64,000 bases of DNA from Diphasiastrum complanatum (Eukaryota > Streptophyta > Lycopodiopsida > Lycopodiales > Lycopodiaceae): positions 29,790,703 to 29,854,702 of the forward strand of contig CM055112.1 in NCBI GenBank assembly GCA_029204225.1, read 5' to 3'. Position numbers and translations under genes: made by a program. The notes under the pieces are model-generated. The model did not search any database and was not told the DNA's origin. It worked only from the letters and a program-made list of their open reading frames with translations. Shown one piece after another: positions 36,283 through 47,990 of the stretch. Numbering within the stretch: position 1 is the first letter of the stretch; each line of letters opens with the position of its first letter.

Positions 36283-36613
36283 TGTAATAGATCCTAACAC
36301 CACAGTAGGGCAAACACTCACTGATCCACCCAACCTTTCCTACTCCCTGATATAGAGTAAGCCCCTCCTAGCCCAGTGTGAGGACTGGTAGCATGCAACA
36401 GCCAAGTGTCGGCCACGTGGCACTGACGTGGCCGACTGCACGTCGGAACCCAACTGGGGGCCCTATCCTGCTGACAGGGTCCCTAGGCTATGTTAGGGCA
36501 CACTACTCACACTGTCTTGCCCTGTTGGTCATGTACGCTGGACACGACCCTGACTGTGGTATCTGACCTATCTGTGTTCCCTAGGGTTCGACACTGGTTA
36601 CGAGCTCGTAACA
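36283..36613 (-). repeat. Probable 3' LTR of the gypsy element
   Basis: The minus strand starts TGTTACGAGCTCGTAACC directly after the polypurine tract. The far edge is placed at TGTAATAGATCC (36283) by terminus only. It begins with a perfect 16-bp palindrome (36597-36612). No matching LTR was seen right of 40081, so either the 5' LTR is replaced or the end is misplaced. Confidence 0.45.
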
Positions 36614-36630
36614 CTCCCACTCCCTCCCCC

Positions 36631-37640
36631 TTAAGAACCATCTTGGTCCTCTAAGACAAAGTCTGGAAAAATCTTGCGAAGGACGCTGCCTCTTTCCCAA
36701 GTGGCATTCTCAACAGGCTGATCATTCCACTTAACCAGATATTCTCGGTATAGAGTATGACGAGTCTAAGTCTCTCTACTATCAAGAATCTCCTCTGGTT
36801 CATGTGGAGGTTGCTGAGGATCCAATGGGAGAACTAGAACACTGTCCCCTACCAGATTGTCTGATCTGGTTAAGGCTTTTCGTAATTGACTTACATGAAA
36901 GACTGGAAAAACCTTACTGTTGTGTGGGAGTTCTAGTTCATAGGTGACCTCGCCTAGTCTCCTACTGATGGTAAAGGGACCACAATACCTTGGAGACAAC
37001 TTAGCACACACTCCTGATTTGAGGGTTTTAGAGTCAACTGGGACTCTCAAGTAGACTTTCTCACCAGTGGAGAACTGCACATCCCATCTGTGTGGATCTG
37101 CATAATGCCTGGCTCGATCCTGGGATTGCCTAATGCTACGCTTAGCATGTTCTATCATCTGGTTTAGGTCTCCTAAAAAGTTTCTGGCTGCTTCAACTTT
37201 TTCTTGTTTAAACCCTACAGCTGTGGGTGAGCGTGGCTGAAAACCGTACATCAGCATAAATGGGCTGTATCCCGTAGCTGAATGTTTGGTACTGTTGTAA
37301 GCAAACTTTAATATCGAGAGATACTCCTCCCAATTAGTCTGCTTCTTGCTGACGTATGCACGAAGCATATCCTCCAACACCTGATTTACCCTCTCTGTTT
37401 GACCGTCCGTCTGTGGATGGTCGGTGGTACTCATATTAAGTTTAGTATGGGGATGATGGAATACTGCCCTCCAAAAATTTCCAGTAGACTTACTGTCGTG
37501 GTCGCTGACTATGCCGGAAGGTAGACTGTACAATTTAAATAGCCCGTCGACAAACAACCTCGCTAACTCTGGAGCTCTAACGGTTGTTTTGGTTGGAATA
37601 GAATGAGCCATTTTGGTCAGACGGTCAACTGTGACCCATA
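36631..37640 (-). pseudogene. Gypsy integrase catalytic core, C-terminal domain and chromodomain
   Basis: From the minus strand: VTVDRLTKMAHSIPTKTT after a one-base frameshift near 37640, GIVSDHDSKSTGNFWRAVFH (catalytic Asp), TDGQTERVNQVLEDMLRAYV (catalytic Glu), GYSPFMLMYGFQPRSP, GEKVYLRVPVDSKTLKSG, YCGPFTISRRLGEVTYELEL and FPVFHVSQLRKALT. EEILDSRET, an in-frame TAG at 36764-36766 and TLYREYLVKWNDQPVENATW then form a chromodomain, ending at TAA 36631-36633. Such chromodomains are thought to direct insertion to particular chromatin. Confidence 0.93.
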
Positions 37641-38759
37641 TAGCTTTTGGGTTTTAGGCAGGCCTTTTATAAAATCCATGGAGATACTCTCCCATTTACC
37701 AGCTGGTATTTCTAAGGGATGCAACAACCCTCCTACCTTTAAACGCTCTGCTTTGTTTACTTGACATTTCTGGCAACTGGTTACATAATGGTGGACGTCC
37801 TTTTTCATACTGGGCCAGAAAAATTGCCTACAAAGAAGCTCATAGGTCTTCTGTATGCCTGGGTCTCCCGCACTAGGATTGTCATGACATTCATATAGGA
37901 CCTGCTGCCTATAATCCTCTGAATTGGGAACACATACTCTATCTCTATAGAGCAAGTACTCATCCTGAATGGAATACTGTTTCCATTTGAATCCTTGAGT
38001 CAACTGACCCTCAACCACTGGGGTTTGCTTGGGTAATACAGGCTCAGAATCCTCAATGTCATCTGACGACGTATACTCGGACTCATCATCATCCTCAACG
38101 GAAGCTGCCGTATTCTTGGATGAACTGGCAACAGCCCCGAGAACTGGTTCTGGAGTCTGTAACTGTCTGCTCTGGACTGAGTTCCAGATAGTAGAGAAGA
38201 ATGCATCATGCTGGCATTTCCCTCTCAAGGACTCGAGTAACTCATTACGAATCTGAGTAAAACTCAGCTCGTTTATCATAGGCATTCTGCTAAGGGCATC
38301 TGCTACTGTATTGAATTTTCCACGTCTATATCTGATAGACATGTCGAACTCTTGCATCAACTCTGCCCAACGAGCTTTCCAACCTCTAAGCTCAGCTTGA
38401 TTGCAAAGGTATTTGGGACTCTCATGGTCTGTCAGGACCTCAAAGTTGGCACCATACAAATAATGCCTCCAAGTCTTAAGGGCATGGACTATAGAAAAGA
38501 GCTCCTTTTCATAGGCACTGTACCTAGTCTGAGCTGGCTCGAGTTTTTTACTCTCGAACGCAACTGGTCGTCCACCCTGAGTTAGCACAGCACCAACTGC
38601 AAAGTCGCTAGCATCTATTTCGACCACAAATGGCTGATTGGGGTCGACGACTTTTAGAACTGGTGCTATAGCTAAAGCTGTTTTGAGAGCATCAAGGCTC
38701 TCCTGCTGTGCGGACTCCCAAATGAACTCCTTTCCCTTCCTCTTAAGAAGATTTGTCAT
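37617..38759 (-). pseudogene. Gypsy RNase H and integrase zinc domain
   Basis: A 380-residue open frame. RNase H carries FVVEIDASDFAVGAVLTQGG (first Asp), YSAYEKELFSIVHALKTWRH (Glu) and FEVLTDHESPKYLCNQ (Asp). FNTVADALSRMPM closes it. A Ser/Asp/Glu-rich tether (SVEDDDESEYTSSDDIEDSE) precedes the zinc region CHDNPSAGDPGIQKTYELL...CQKCQVNKAE. The usual second zinc His (GHPG/GHLG) is Asp here (GDPG). First catalytic Asp of integrase: SISMDFIKGLP. The frame shifts at about 37640. Confidence 0.92.
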
Positions 38760-38792
38760 GGGAACTGCTATCTGAGCATATTCCTTGACAAA

Positions 38793-39780
38793 TCATCTGT
38801 AATATCCCGCCAAACCAAGAAAGATCTGAAGTTCCAAAATATTCTGAGGTCTCAGCCAACTGAGTATGGCTTTAACCTTATTTGGGTCCATCTTAATCCC
38901 ATCTGAAGAGATAATGTGACCCAAATATGCTACTTCTTCAACGAAGAATTCACACTTGGATTGTTTAGCATAAAGCTTATGCTTTCTGAGCAGTCGAAAC
39001 CCCTTTCTGAGGTGTTTTAGATGCTCCTTCCTCGTATTGCTGTAAATGAGGATGTCATCTAAAAATACGACTACAAACTTACCCAAGTATGGTCTGAGGA
39101 CACTGTTCATCAAGGTCATAAAGGTAGCTGGAGCATTTGTGAGCCCAAATGGCATCACCTTAAACTCATAATGACCGTGACGAGTCCTAAAAGCTATTTT
39201 CGAGGCATCTTCCGATTTTATACGGACTTGATAATATCCCAATCTGAGGTCTATTTTGCTGAAAAACTTAGCCCCGTCGAGTTGATCAAACAACCCGAGG
39301 CATAGGATATTTATTCTTAATTGTGACTTTATTGAGGGCTCTGTAATCTACGCAAAGACGCATAGACCCCTCTTTCTTTTTCACCAATAGGACTGGTGAG
39401 GCCCATGGTGAACTACTGGTCTGAATTTGGCCTTTCCCAAGATAGTCTGTTAACTGCCTAGTTATTTCTTCATCCTCTGTTCGGCTGACCCGATACGGAG
39501 GTTTAGAAACAGGTGTTGTACCTGGTACTAGGTTTATTACATGATCTACCTCTCTGCTAGGTGGTAAACCATGTGGCAAATCTTCAGGAAAAACATCTTT
39601 AAATTTAGACAATAAAGTTTCTAATTTACTGATTTTCTGCTGAATAGAACTGGAAATAGAAACTTCAGGAATAAACTGAAAGTCACATAAAAATACCTGA
39701 TGGTCTTCGTCTCCGATTAGTTGACAGAGTTCTGAACTGCAGACCATAGGACTATTGGGAACATCATGCTCCCCATGCAA
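38793..39780 (-). pseudogene. Gypsy reverse transcriptase
   Basis: Two frames overlap at 39286-39293. The upstream one (39780-39286) has [40 protein letters not shown] and [19 protein letters not shown]. The second has [40 protein letters not shown] and [20 protein letters not shown] with the catalytic LDD. The residues IDE, expected between PMPR and LFDQL, are lost, so a small deletion caused the frameshift. Confidence 0.93.
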
Positions 39781-40069
39781 CTGGATCTCTCGGCCTTTAT
39801 GCTAAAAGCTGAGGGTGTTGGCAGTGATGGAATTGGTTAGAAGGGACGAGTTATGCAAGATAAAGGAAAGAGAAGAGGAGCTGAGGGGCGGCAAACGATG
39901 GGAGAAGAAAGCATTATGTCTATAGCCAACAAAGAGAGACTAGCAATGGGTAAGAAGAGATGCAGAAAATGAGAGAGTTGAGGTCATGGTGGTAGAGAGA
40001 GGAACAGGGATAAAAACATAGATCTAAACACTGCAAAAGCTAGTGCCCAAATCTGCTTGCTTGAAATGT

Positions 40070-40081
40070 GCTCTGATGCCA
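40070..40081 (-). promoter_or_regulatory. Primer-binding-site-like motif of the gypsy element
   Basis: The minus strand reads TGGCATCAGAGC, one mismatch from the initiator-Met-tRNA site, about 290 bp upstream of the first pol coding sequence. Confidence 0.55.
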
Positions 40082-41940
40082 AGTTGTAGGCTAAAAAACC
40101 TGAGTGCTCAAGGGAAATGCAAGAATACTGCAGAACCTTTCTGCTGAAACCCAGGTCGGAACGGGTCATTTGTTAAATATTTATGAATTTTTTTTTCTAG
40201 GCCACGTTCCGAAACGGAATGGGCAACTATGGTACCAAGTTATGAACTTAATCACAGATATGGCATTACATAAGAATGATAATCTATAAATGATGAGCAA
40301 ATAGCAATTTCCAACTAAGAATACTGAATGAAAATCAACTATAGTGAATATCTTATCCCAAACTAAGTAGAACGATGAGTCTTCTACAAAGAACTCAAGA
40401 GAAAACCAAGTCATACACTATCAAATGAAATACAAAAAATTGGCAACAGCTCCCTTCAAAATACTGTATCTAGACGTCCCCAAAAGCCTTGGGAATAAAA
40501 GTGATAGCCTCATCTTTAAATTTACACCAAGGCCCACAGAGTCTTCTTCTGGACATGCAACATGTCACAAGCTATTAATATTATGTGGGCAGTTCTAATG
40601 CCACATATGAACTTTGCTCAATCATTTTGAGCCTCTCTCATAACAGGCTTCTACGTGATGAGTTTTCTGCCATGGATGAGTTAATGCCTTTGTGATCTGC
40701 ACAGGCTCATTGTGTGCATTTCAGATGAATTATAGATTATTTACGAAGATTGATCAATCCTTTCGTTGCTTGTATGATGAGTAAAACTTTTGACTTATGC
40801 AAGTAGGCTTTGATTCAGTAAGATGCTATTCCCTTCAAGGGCCTAGTTGACTTTCAAATAAAAGTAACATTTTGAAATGGTGATTTTGTGATACATACTT
40901 ATGAGAAAGTCAAATTTCATGTTCAAAGGAATAAGTTTGAAAATCCTTCAAGATGTCTTGACATTATGTTAGAAAGTTACAAGTACATGAAGGCTCTAGT
41001 TCAAGGGGGATTTCATTTAATATAGAAAATCTTTAAACAGAAAGGATAAACATTAGCACGTGCATGTGAGCCTCCTCATCATAGCTCTAGAAGGAACACC
41101 ATCTAAAGATAAACTACAGCCACATTGTCCTAAAAGGGAAAATGGTAAATTTGAAATGCATATACACGAGAAATCTCTGCGCTACGAATATAAAAAATAT
41201 TGACATGGCAACCTATTGCAGATCTGACATTATAAAAGAGACAACATTTAAAAAATGCTTTGACACAAACACCTCAAAGTAGCTGCAACTTTAAGCAAGG
41301 CAGGGTCAACAAGTTACACGATTGCAACTGAAAATTGTGAAAAATCATTAATTTTCTGACCTAAGCAAGGTGGACGAGGTTCTAATACATTCTACCAGTA
41401 AGGGTGGTCCAAATAGGAGTTCTTCCATTGGATTCAAACTTCAAAGTGGGGTTGTGAAGTTTGATTTCGACAGTGAGAATCTAGATTTAATTGCCTGAGA
41501 TTCCACAAGTTCTTTTTGATTTTTGTTTGTATTGAAGATGCCACCAGCCTTGATGCTGTGTTTTTGATGTGCTTTCGGTTATCAAGTATCTGACTGATGC
41601 TCAGCTAAATCACTTGAACTTGGGTAATGCTGGCCTTCTGTAGTCAAAGTTTAACAAGCTTTCTCAGTGAAAGTAAAATTTCATCACATACAACCTTTAT
41701 CTAAAATTTCCCTTCTTTTGGCCGTTAGAACTAATGACAACTTACGTATTTTGTGATCTGGCATCAGCTTCCACTGAAGGGAGCATTTCATATCCTTCCA
41801 ATGACAAACATCCAGGTAGTGACTTATTTCGCTCTTATTTAAAGTGTTATACGTCAAGTCCAAGAAAACAAGTTCTAATTGGTGGATCTCAAACTCTGAT
41901 CTATACAATGCTGATTTGGTTGTGGGAAACTCACAAAACT
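40082..41940. other. Spacer upstream of EUL copy 3
   Basis: No recognised coding sequence. It should contain the EUL copy 3 promoter and any upstream exon, but no ATG-bearing exon could be identified. A 75-codon plus-strand frame at 41734-41961 overlaps the expected acceptor in a different frame from the lectin. Confidence 0.45.
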
Positions 41941-41947
41941 GGCAGCT

Positions 41948-43279
41948 CCTGGTGGAGATGATGTTCCATATCCATCTGGCCATAGTCAACATGGAAGGTT
42001 CCATCCCCATAATGTAGTGCAGGGACAAGAAGTGAAGCTACATTGTGAAGCAAGAGCTGACTTTTACATAACTGCAAGGAGTGATGGGGTTGTTCTTGCT
42101 CCTGGTGATGATTCTGATATGCGCCAGGTGATTTATGATGGATTTAGTTTTTCAAGGCCTGACCATTGAGAAAAAAGATTTAAAAGTGAATAAATCATTG
42201 ATTGCATCTCTGTGTTGGATCCCTTGTGTGCTATGCTGATTCAGAGCTAAATTTGTAGATCCTTTAATCACTTGTCAGTTGGGCTTAGATCAACAGAAAC
42301 ATGGTAGCTTCTGTACTTGATGCGTTCGAGGATTGCCTTGGAGGCTGAAAATGTAAATTCTCAAATTTGTGGTAACAGCTTTGGATCAAGGATGATTCTT
42401 GGGGAAACAAGGTAAAAGATGAAGCAGGGTTTCCAGCATTTGCTTTAATCAATAAAGCTACACAAATGGCATTACAACATGGGAGTGCAGAATTTGATCA
42501 GGTTTGTCTTCTATGCACATTGACTCGATTTTAGTTTTAATTATTACTTTTGTTAAATTTTCTGAAATATTACAGCTTCAATATCCAATACCTTCTGTAC
42601 TTTGATGCTGTAATTCCAAATCTTGCATGTAAGAGGCTTGTGATTTTTTGAAATATTTTATTTCAAGAATCATTCTGGAAATATTGTGGTGATTTAAATC
42701 TTACAGTCAGTAAGAACTTTCTTAACGCTGCAAGACTTCGTCCTCCTTTTGTTCTAGCTCTTGATGTGGTTTCCATAAGTTCCAGTCAAGGAAGCTCACT
42801 CTTGAATTCTACCAAATTATGGTACCCAAAACTTGAAATATATAAACATGGATTTTCATTTCAAAATATTTGAATCACTATGATGAGAATTCTCACTCAA
42901 GAAAGCCACTTACTCGATCTGATGCTAAATTCTGCTCTTGTGTAACTGAGATTGATACAAAAGGTAGTCAACCTTATCATGTTACGAAGTGCATGCTGAT
43001 TTATTTGATTGTAACATGCCTTTGAAAAGTTTGAATCAATCAATCTTGTGCCAGGTGGACCTGACATCATATGATCCATCCATTATAAATGAATCAGTGT
43101 TGTGGACATGGAGTGCCGATGTTGGACGTGGATACAGATGTCTTAGGCCGGTGGGCAACATCCATTTGAATCTTGATGCTAATCATGGAGACTTGAAGCA
43201 TGGTGGTGTGCATGATGGAACAAACTTGATTCTGTATAAGTGGATAAAAAGGGAAAATCAGAAATGGAAGATTCTGTAA
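41948..43279 (+). CDS. Euonymus-lectin (EUL) domain gene, copy 3, start codon not found (possible pseudogene)
   Basis: Exons: 41948 (or 41946)-42127, 42379-42501 (41 codons) and 43055-43279. Introns are 251 and 553 bp, phase 0, as in copies 1 and 2. Motifs: YPSGHSQHGRFHPHNVV (His-rich leader), VKLHCEARADFYITARSDG, LWIKDDSWGNKVKDEAGFPA, LRPVGNIHLNLDANHGDLKH and QKWKIL before a TAA. The lectin frame hits a TGA about 40 bp upstream of 41948 and has no ATG, so either an exon lies further up (acceptor CTGGCAG ending at 41945) or the start is lost. The protein ends three residues sooner than copy 2 before the last donor, which is not conserved. Copy 3 is closer to copy 2 than to copy 1. Intact splice sites and frame over about 175 codons suggest recent or ongoing function. 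Confidence 0.8.
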
Positions 43280-44335
43280 TCTACCGTATTTGCATGCTCT
43301 TAAATGCATATGTGTAAGCATTTCTGGAGAATGAGGAGACCAATTATTTTTTGTTGCCTGTGGTAAATCAAAGTTGGCACTAGTTGATTTGTTTTCTGGA
43401 TTTCAGGACAAAAAGCTGAAGCTCTCTAGAAGCCCAGTGAATGTATTTTGGGTCAGTGGCAGTCCTTGGCTCTCTCCACTAGTAGCAACCTTACGCCAAC
43501 GAAAATCTTTAGATTTCCTAAAATGGTTTCAGGAACTCATATATTTCAATTATAGGATTTTGTATGAAGCCTATTAATTAGGAGAATATATGAGGAGCTG
43601 TGCTTTTCTTAAATTTTAGCATTGTATGGTCCTCAAACTTGATGAATTGCTTAGTTTTGAGTATACTGTCCAATTTTCTGAGCCTTAATATGCTTGAATG
43701 GTAGGTGGCAAATATTTTTTCAATTCTTGTGCTGCCTACAGGGTTTGCACATAAATTACTTGAATGTTTCTGATGTGTCTATGTGGAGTAGCAAGGTTTA
43801 TTGTTGTTGAAACAAAATTTTTGTGTAATCCTACAATTTCTGCGTGTCGCCGTGTCTTGGTCAATCTGCAGTTTGAAGCTTTAAGACCATGCTTGGTTTG
43901 ATTTCTTGAGTTGTCCGAACTCAGATGGGGAATTTTGTTAATCGTCTTTGAGGATCATGCACAATACTTTAAGCTGTTCATGATTCCTGTTAACACAAAG
44001 GTTCAAATCTATATAATAGAGCATTCTGTATTTTTACTTCTGTGCTGTCTCTCTCAGTTGTTCCAAAGATGGGCCAAGTATCATCTTGATTCCAGTTTCC
44101 CTTTCTTTATCCTCTATGACGAGTACTTACTTCTTAAATTAGACAAGTTCATGACTAGTCATGGACAAGCTCAAGTCTGGAATTTCATTTCTTCAAATGG
44201 TTATGTTCAATGAGCATAAAAACTTAACATGTTTGAGAGTACGCAAGCTTGTGAAATATTCACTTGTAGTATGCAAGCTTTTTTCTAGGGTATTAATGAC
44301 ATGCACCCGTGTTTTATGAGTAGTCTTATGTACTG

Positions 44336-44371
<36 letters not shown>

Positions 44372-45085
44372 GCAGCAGGCATAAGAGAGAAACGATTGGC
44401 TAGTGAAAGGGATGTGCAGTCAAAGGGAACTGCTTTTCTGATGTGTAATAAATCCAATTACAGTAAACGAGTAAGGGGATGTATAATAGTGATTCTCTTG
44501 ACTTATGATTTCTCACAAACAATCACAAAACTGTTAACTCCAACTGATTTCTAATTTCGAATTTCAAACAACAATGGCATGGAATGGAAGATTCGGTAAA
44601 TTGTAGCAGTGCTCGGGAGACCTCAAAAACCTGCATTTTATAGAACTTCTCAGTCTTTTGAAAGCTTTCACTTATAAAAACTATATATGCTTGTATGAAA
44701 ACCGTCATACATTTTATAATATTGGTTTTTGAGGAAACTTGCCGGTTACAATTCCTATAGTTTGCTGATTTTCCCGAGCACTGAATTGTAGAGTCCTGAT
44801 TCTCCCTTCCCCATGGCACCAAAGATTCAAGGTGAGCTGTTGCCATACATTGGATTGACAGGAGGGTAACAAGTTTATTTTGAGTAACTTAGTGAAAGCA
44901 ACTTGCAATGTAGTCCATCTAATTCGTCTGTCAATCTTCCAAGTTTTTTTGTCTCAGATGTCATAAAGGGACCTTGCTTTGATCATCCCCATGGGGCAAC
45001 ATCGGAGCTACATCGGAGAACCATCATATGTCCAAAACACAAGAATGTAACGGAAGGCCTTGAGTTAACTTCATAGGTAGAAGTA
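43280..45085. other. Spacer with a (GA)15 microsatellite
   Basis: No gene recognised. (GA)15 runs from 44339 to 44369. The left part is probably the 3' region of EUL copy 3. Confidence 0.5.
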
Positions 45086-45089
45086 TGAC

Positions 45090-45665
45090 CTACATAGTGA
45101 AATACGTTGGCGGTAGAAAGAAATAATGATGAATGGTAAGGTAATGCTTTGTCCTTGGCATTTCACCATAAGTTTCGCACACAGATAAAAAATCATTAAC
45201 TTTCTTGTGAAGACAACCATATGTTTCCAAGGCAAAGGGGATGAAATCTTCATCGGGTGCACGATCATTATAATCTCGCTCTTTTTCTTGAGTTGTGTGA
45301 GATGCAGCGGCCCCTTGCGTGGTGGAAGAATGACGAAGGTGGTCTTGACGAGAGGGATCAACAATGACAATATTTTCTAAGAGTACAAATATCATCACGC
45401 GAGAGAACAAAGTCAACTCGTCGTTGAGAAGATTGCGCAGAAGGCTCTGGTAAAATATGTGTCTGTTTTCAAACAACATGAAAACCACTATCATGAGCAA
45501 TAGCAAATAGGGCATCACGAATGAAATCATGTGAAATAATACGTTCTCCACCTTGGGGGCACCGCATAAGATGAGTACCCAAGGAATCCCACACATGCCC
45601 ACATGCCCACATGAACACTTGAATAATTAATTTATATTCATTTTTAGTGAATTTGTCGTATATTT
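45090..45665 (-). pseudogene. C-terminal remnant of a reverse-transcriptase protein: Cys/His knuckle plus restriction-like endonuclease
   Basis: Minus strand, three frames. From about 45620: KCSCGHV, then (shifted) HVWDSLGTHLMRCPQGGERI with an H-x3-C pair, then ISHDFIRDALFAIAHDSGF with the R-x3-HD-x2-RD spacing seen before restriction-like endonuclease cores. RRVDFVLSRDD and, after another shift, NIVIVDPSRQ correspond to the D...(I/V)xVDP strand pattern. ERDYNDRAPDEDFIPFALET and YGCLHKKVNDFL finish it. One stop and at least two frameshifts. In plants such tails follow RT domains in poorly described elements; the RT itself is not present. Assignment rests on remembered family pattern. Confidence 0.5.
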
Positions 45666-46395
45666 GAAATCCCTAACTTTTGCATCGACTCAATTTATTT
45701 GGGGTCAGTAAGAGTATTCTTTAGAGAATCACGTGTGTGATCTTTGAAGGGTGGAGGACCACTTCAATGTGTCATTTCAATGTTATAAAACTTGATTTAT
45801 GGTTTCTCACTTGATAGTTATGACTTTATTCTTTTTGCTTGTCCTTCAATGACATAGCTAAAACTTTGTGCTTGTTGAACATGAAATTGCCTCGCTTCTC
45901 AAAAAATACAATTAGTGAGAATGTGGCCTATATTTTAATCATTGTAGAAGCACAAAAATTTGTACTAGGCTTCATGCTTCATGGCCCCAAATTTCAACTA
46001 ACCATCAAATACATTCAAAATGATGGTGGACATGTTGAATTTCACACATGTGGATTGTCCACAACATGTACTTGTGATCTCCTTAGGTGTGTAGATGCAC
46101 CAAGATCAAGACTAGATTGAGATTCAAAATCAATCTTAGATCCTATGGCAAAAACACACTCCTACATGCATTCAATCACTTCCAACTCTAACTCACACGT
46201 GTGGGAAGTGTTCCAAAAGTATTCTAAGTAAAAACAAGCTGCCCCGGGTAGAGAGAGAAAAACCATCATGAGCTCTCGGGTAGAGAGAGAAAACTAGAAA
46301 TTCAATGACACTCAAAATCCACTCAATCTCAAAATCAATTAGATCCAAATGAAGAGTACAATGATACTAGTAGATTCATGAGCTACCACTATGCT
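45666..46395. other. Spacer, nothing recognised
   Basis: AT-rich. A 25-bp imperfect direct repeat around GGGTAGAGAGAGAAAA occurs at 46245-46290. Confidence 0.45.
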
Positions 46396-46400
46396 TAACT

Positions 46401-46560
46401 ATGATTGGATCACACTTTTCCACCTCTTAATCCTATTGGACCATTGATCCATGCATCTCTAAATTCTATTGGACCATATTCAAGCACACCTCAAATTTCT
46501 ATTGGACCACACATGGTTCCACCTCCAATTCCTATTGGACCTCTTAAACTTCATCAAACA
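46401..46560 (+). repeat. 33-bp minisatellite with an in-frame 11-residue repeat
   Basis: The core ATTGGACCA recurs at about 46403, 46434, 46467, 46500 and 46533, a period of 33 bp (31 for the first step). The plus frame at 46405-46587 therefore encodes PIGPLIHASLN, SIGPYSSTPQI, SIGPHMVPPPI and PIGPLKL. Whether the frame is used is unknown. Confidence 0.75.
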
Positions 46561-47404
46561 AAAGCATTACACTTGTCTACACTCTAATTGGCACAAGTTT
46601 GGCCTCTTACTCTATTTTGGCTCAATAGTGACATTACAAGTGAAAATGGATAATTTGCCATCTATGCCAAATTTGACCCTATCAACATCCTACACCTAAA
46701 TGCTTGACTATGAGATTCTATGAGACCCCTATATCGAACATTTTGATTTACTTTACAATTCTCCACATGTGGGAACATCCTCCACACATGTGAGATTCAC
46801 TTACAAACTTCTATCATAAAAAATACCAAGCTAGACTTTTGCCAATTTCTCACAGGACAGATGCAAGAAAAAAATAATACAATAACCTTACATACTATAG
46901 ACAACACAATAATGTGAAAAATGCAAAAAGGGTCCATATAAAAGAACAAAAGACGGTACAACGATCGAAAAGAATTTGATGAATTCTAAAAGACCTATAA
47001 GAAAGGAGAACGAGGGGGACAAAGAAAGTAACTAGAGAAGAATATCCAAAGCTCAGCAGTCTCATGAATGCCTTACGTCCACAACCCTCTTGGAGGATCG
47101 TGATGATGCTGAATAATGATGAGTAGCTTCAGGAGTACCTAAGGGCACCAAGCTGGAAAAGGGTCGACCCCTACTATGCACCAATTAAGAGAAGAGACCC
47201 TTGGGAGAAAACAGCCGAGCGACAGATCAATTGGCCTTTTTTCCAGGAATTGACTCAAGCTCAACTGTGATAAAGTATCGAGACGCACTACTAAAGTTTG
47301 GATATGCCTATAGAGAGAGTGCATATACGGTAGTCCAAGAAAGTGCAGATTATTGTTTATCCATAGTCTTTATCATGGCTTTGGAGTGCTACTGGGATAA
47401 GGGA
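46561..47404. other. Spacer, nothing recognised
   Basis: Short frames on both strands without motifs. The copia element to the right breaks off at about 47480. Confidence 0.4.
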
Positions 47405-47990
47405 CTACCACCTATAAAGCTGGACGTAAATCAACCTTCTTACAAATCCATGAGAAAGAAAGTAATTGTCAATGCGTCCATACCATGCGCGTGGCGCTTG
47501 CTTAAGGCCATAAAGTGCTTTGTGTAGTTTACATACCTTCTGTTCTTGCCCTTTTGCCATGAAGCCCTGCGGTTGGACCATGTAAACTTCTTCCTCTAAG
47601 TCACCATTCAAAAATGCGGACCTCACATCCATTTGATGGATCTTCCATCCAAATGAGATGCTAGGGCAATGATAAGACGTAGCGTAGTCCACTTAGCCAC
47701 TGGAGCAAATGTCTCTTCATAGTCAATTCCTTTTCTTTGCTCATAACCCTTCACTACTAGGTGTGCCTTATGCTTTGCTATCGTGCCATCCGCATGAAAC
47801 TTTGCTCTAAACACCCATTTGTTGTCAATGGGTTTCTTTCCAAGTGGTAGATCGACCAACTCCCATGTATCATGTCTGTGGATGGATTCCATCTCCTCTC
47901 CATTGTCCTTTGCCACTCTTTGTGATCTTTTGCCTCCCCCTAGGCTCTTGAATAGGTGGTGTTATTTCATACTCGCCCTCTCGACTCTCT
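47405..47990 (-). pseudogene. Copia reverse transcriptase, N-terminal part
   Basis: Minus strand: MESIHRHDTWELVDLPLGKK, PIDNKWVFRAKFHADGTIAK, YEQRKGIDYEETFAPVAKWT, then (frameshift) IHQMDVRSAFLNGDLEEEVY and [20 protein letters not shown]. It ends after YFLSHGF at about 47480, so the palm catalytic Asp pair is lacking. Confidence 0.9.

Larger units (their letters stand above)
36283..40081 (-). mobile_element. Ty3/gypsy chromovirus-type element without gag
   Basis: On the minus strand: primer-site-like motif 40081-40070, a non-coding leader, then RT, RNase H, integrase and a C-terminal chromodomain in the normal gypsy order, a polypurine tract (AAGGGGGAGGGAGTGGGAG, complement of 36614-36632) and a probable 3' LTR (36613-36283). 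Gag and the protease catalytic site are absent: the first coding sequence at 39780 already lies past the protease. It is the least decayed retroelement in the window, with only a few frameshifts and one stop in pol. Confidence 0.85.

Noticed and set aside
41734-41961. 75-codon ORF considered as the first exon of EUL copy 3
   Set aside because: It is in a different frame from the lectin exon and shows no His/Gly-rich leader like copy 2.
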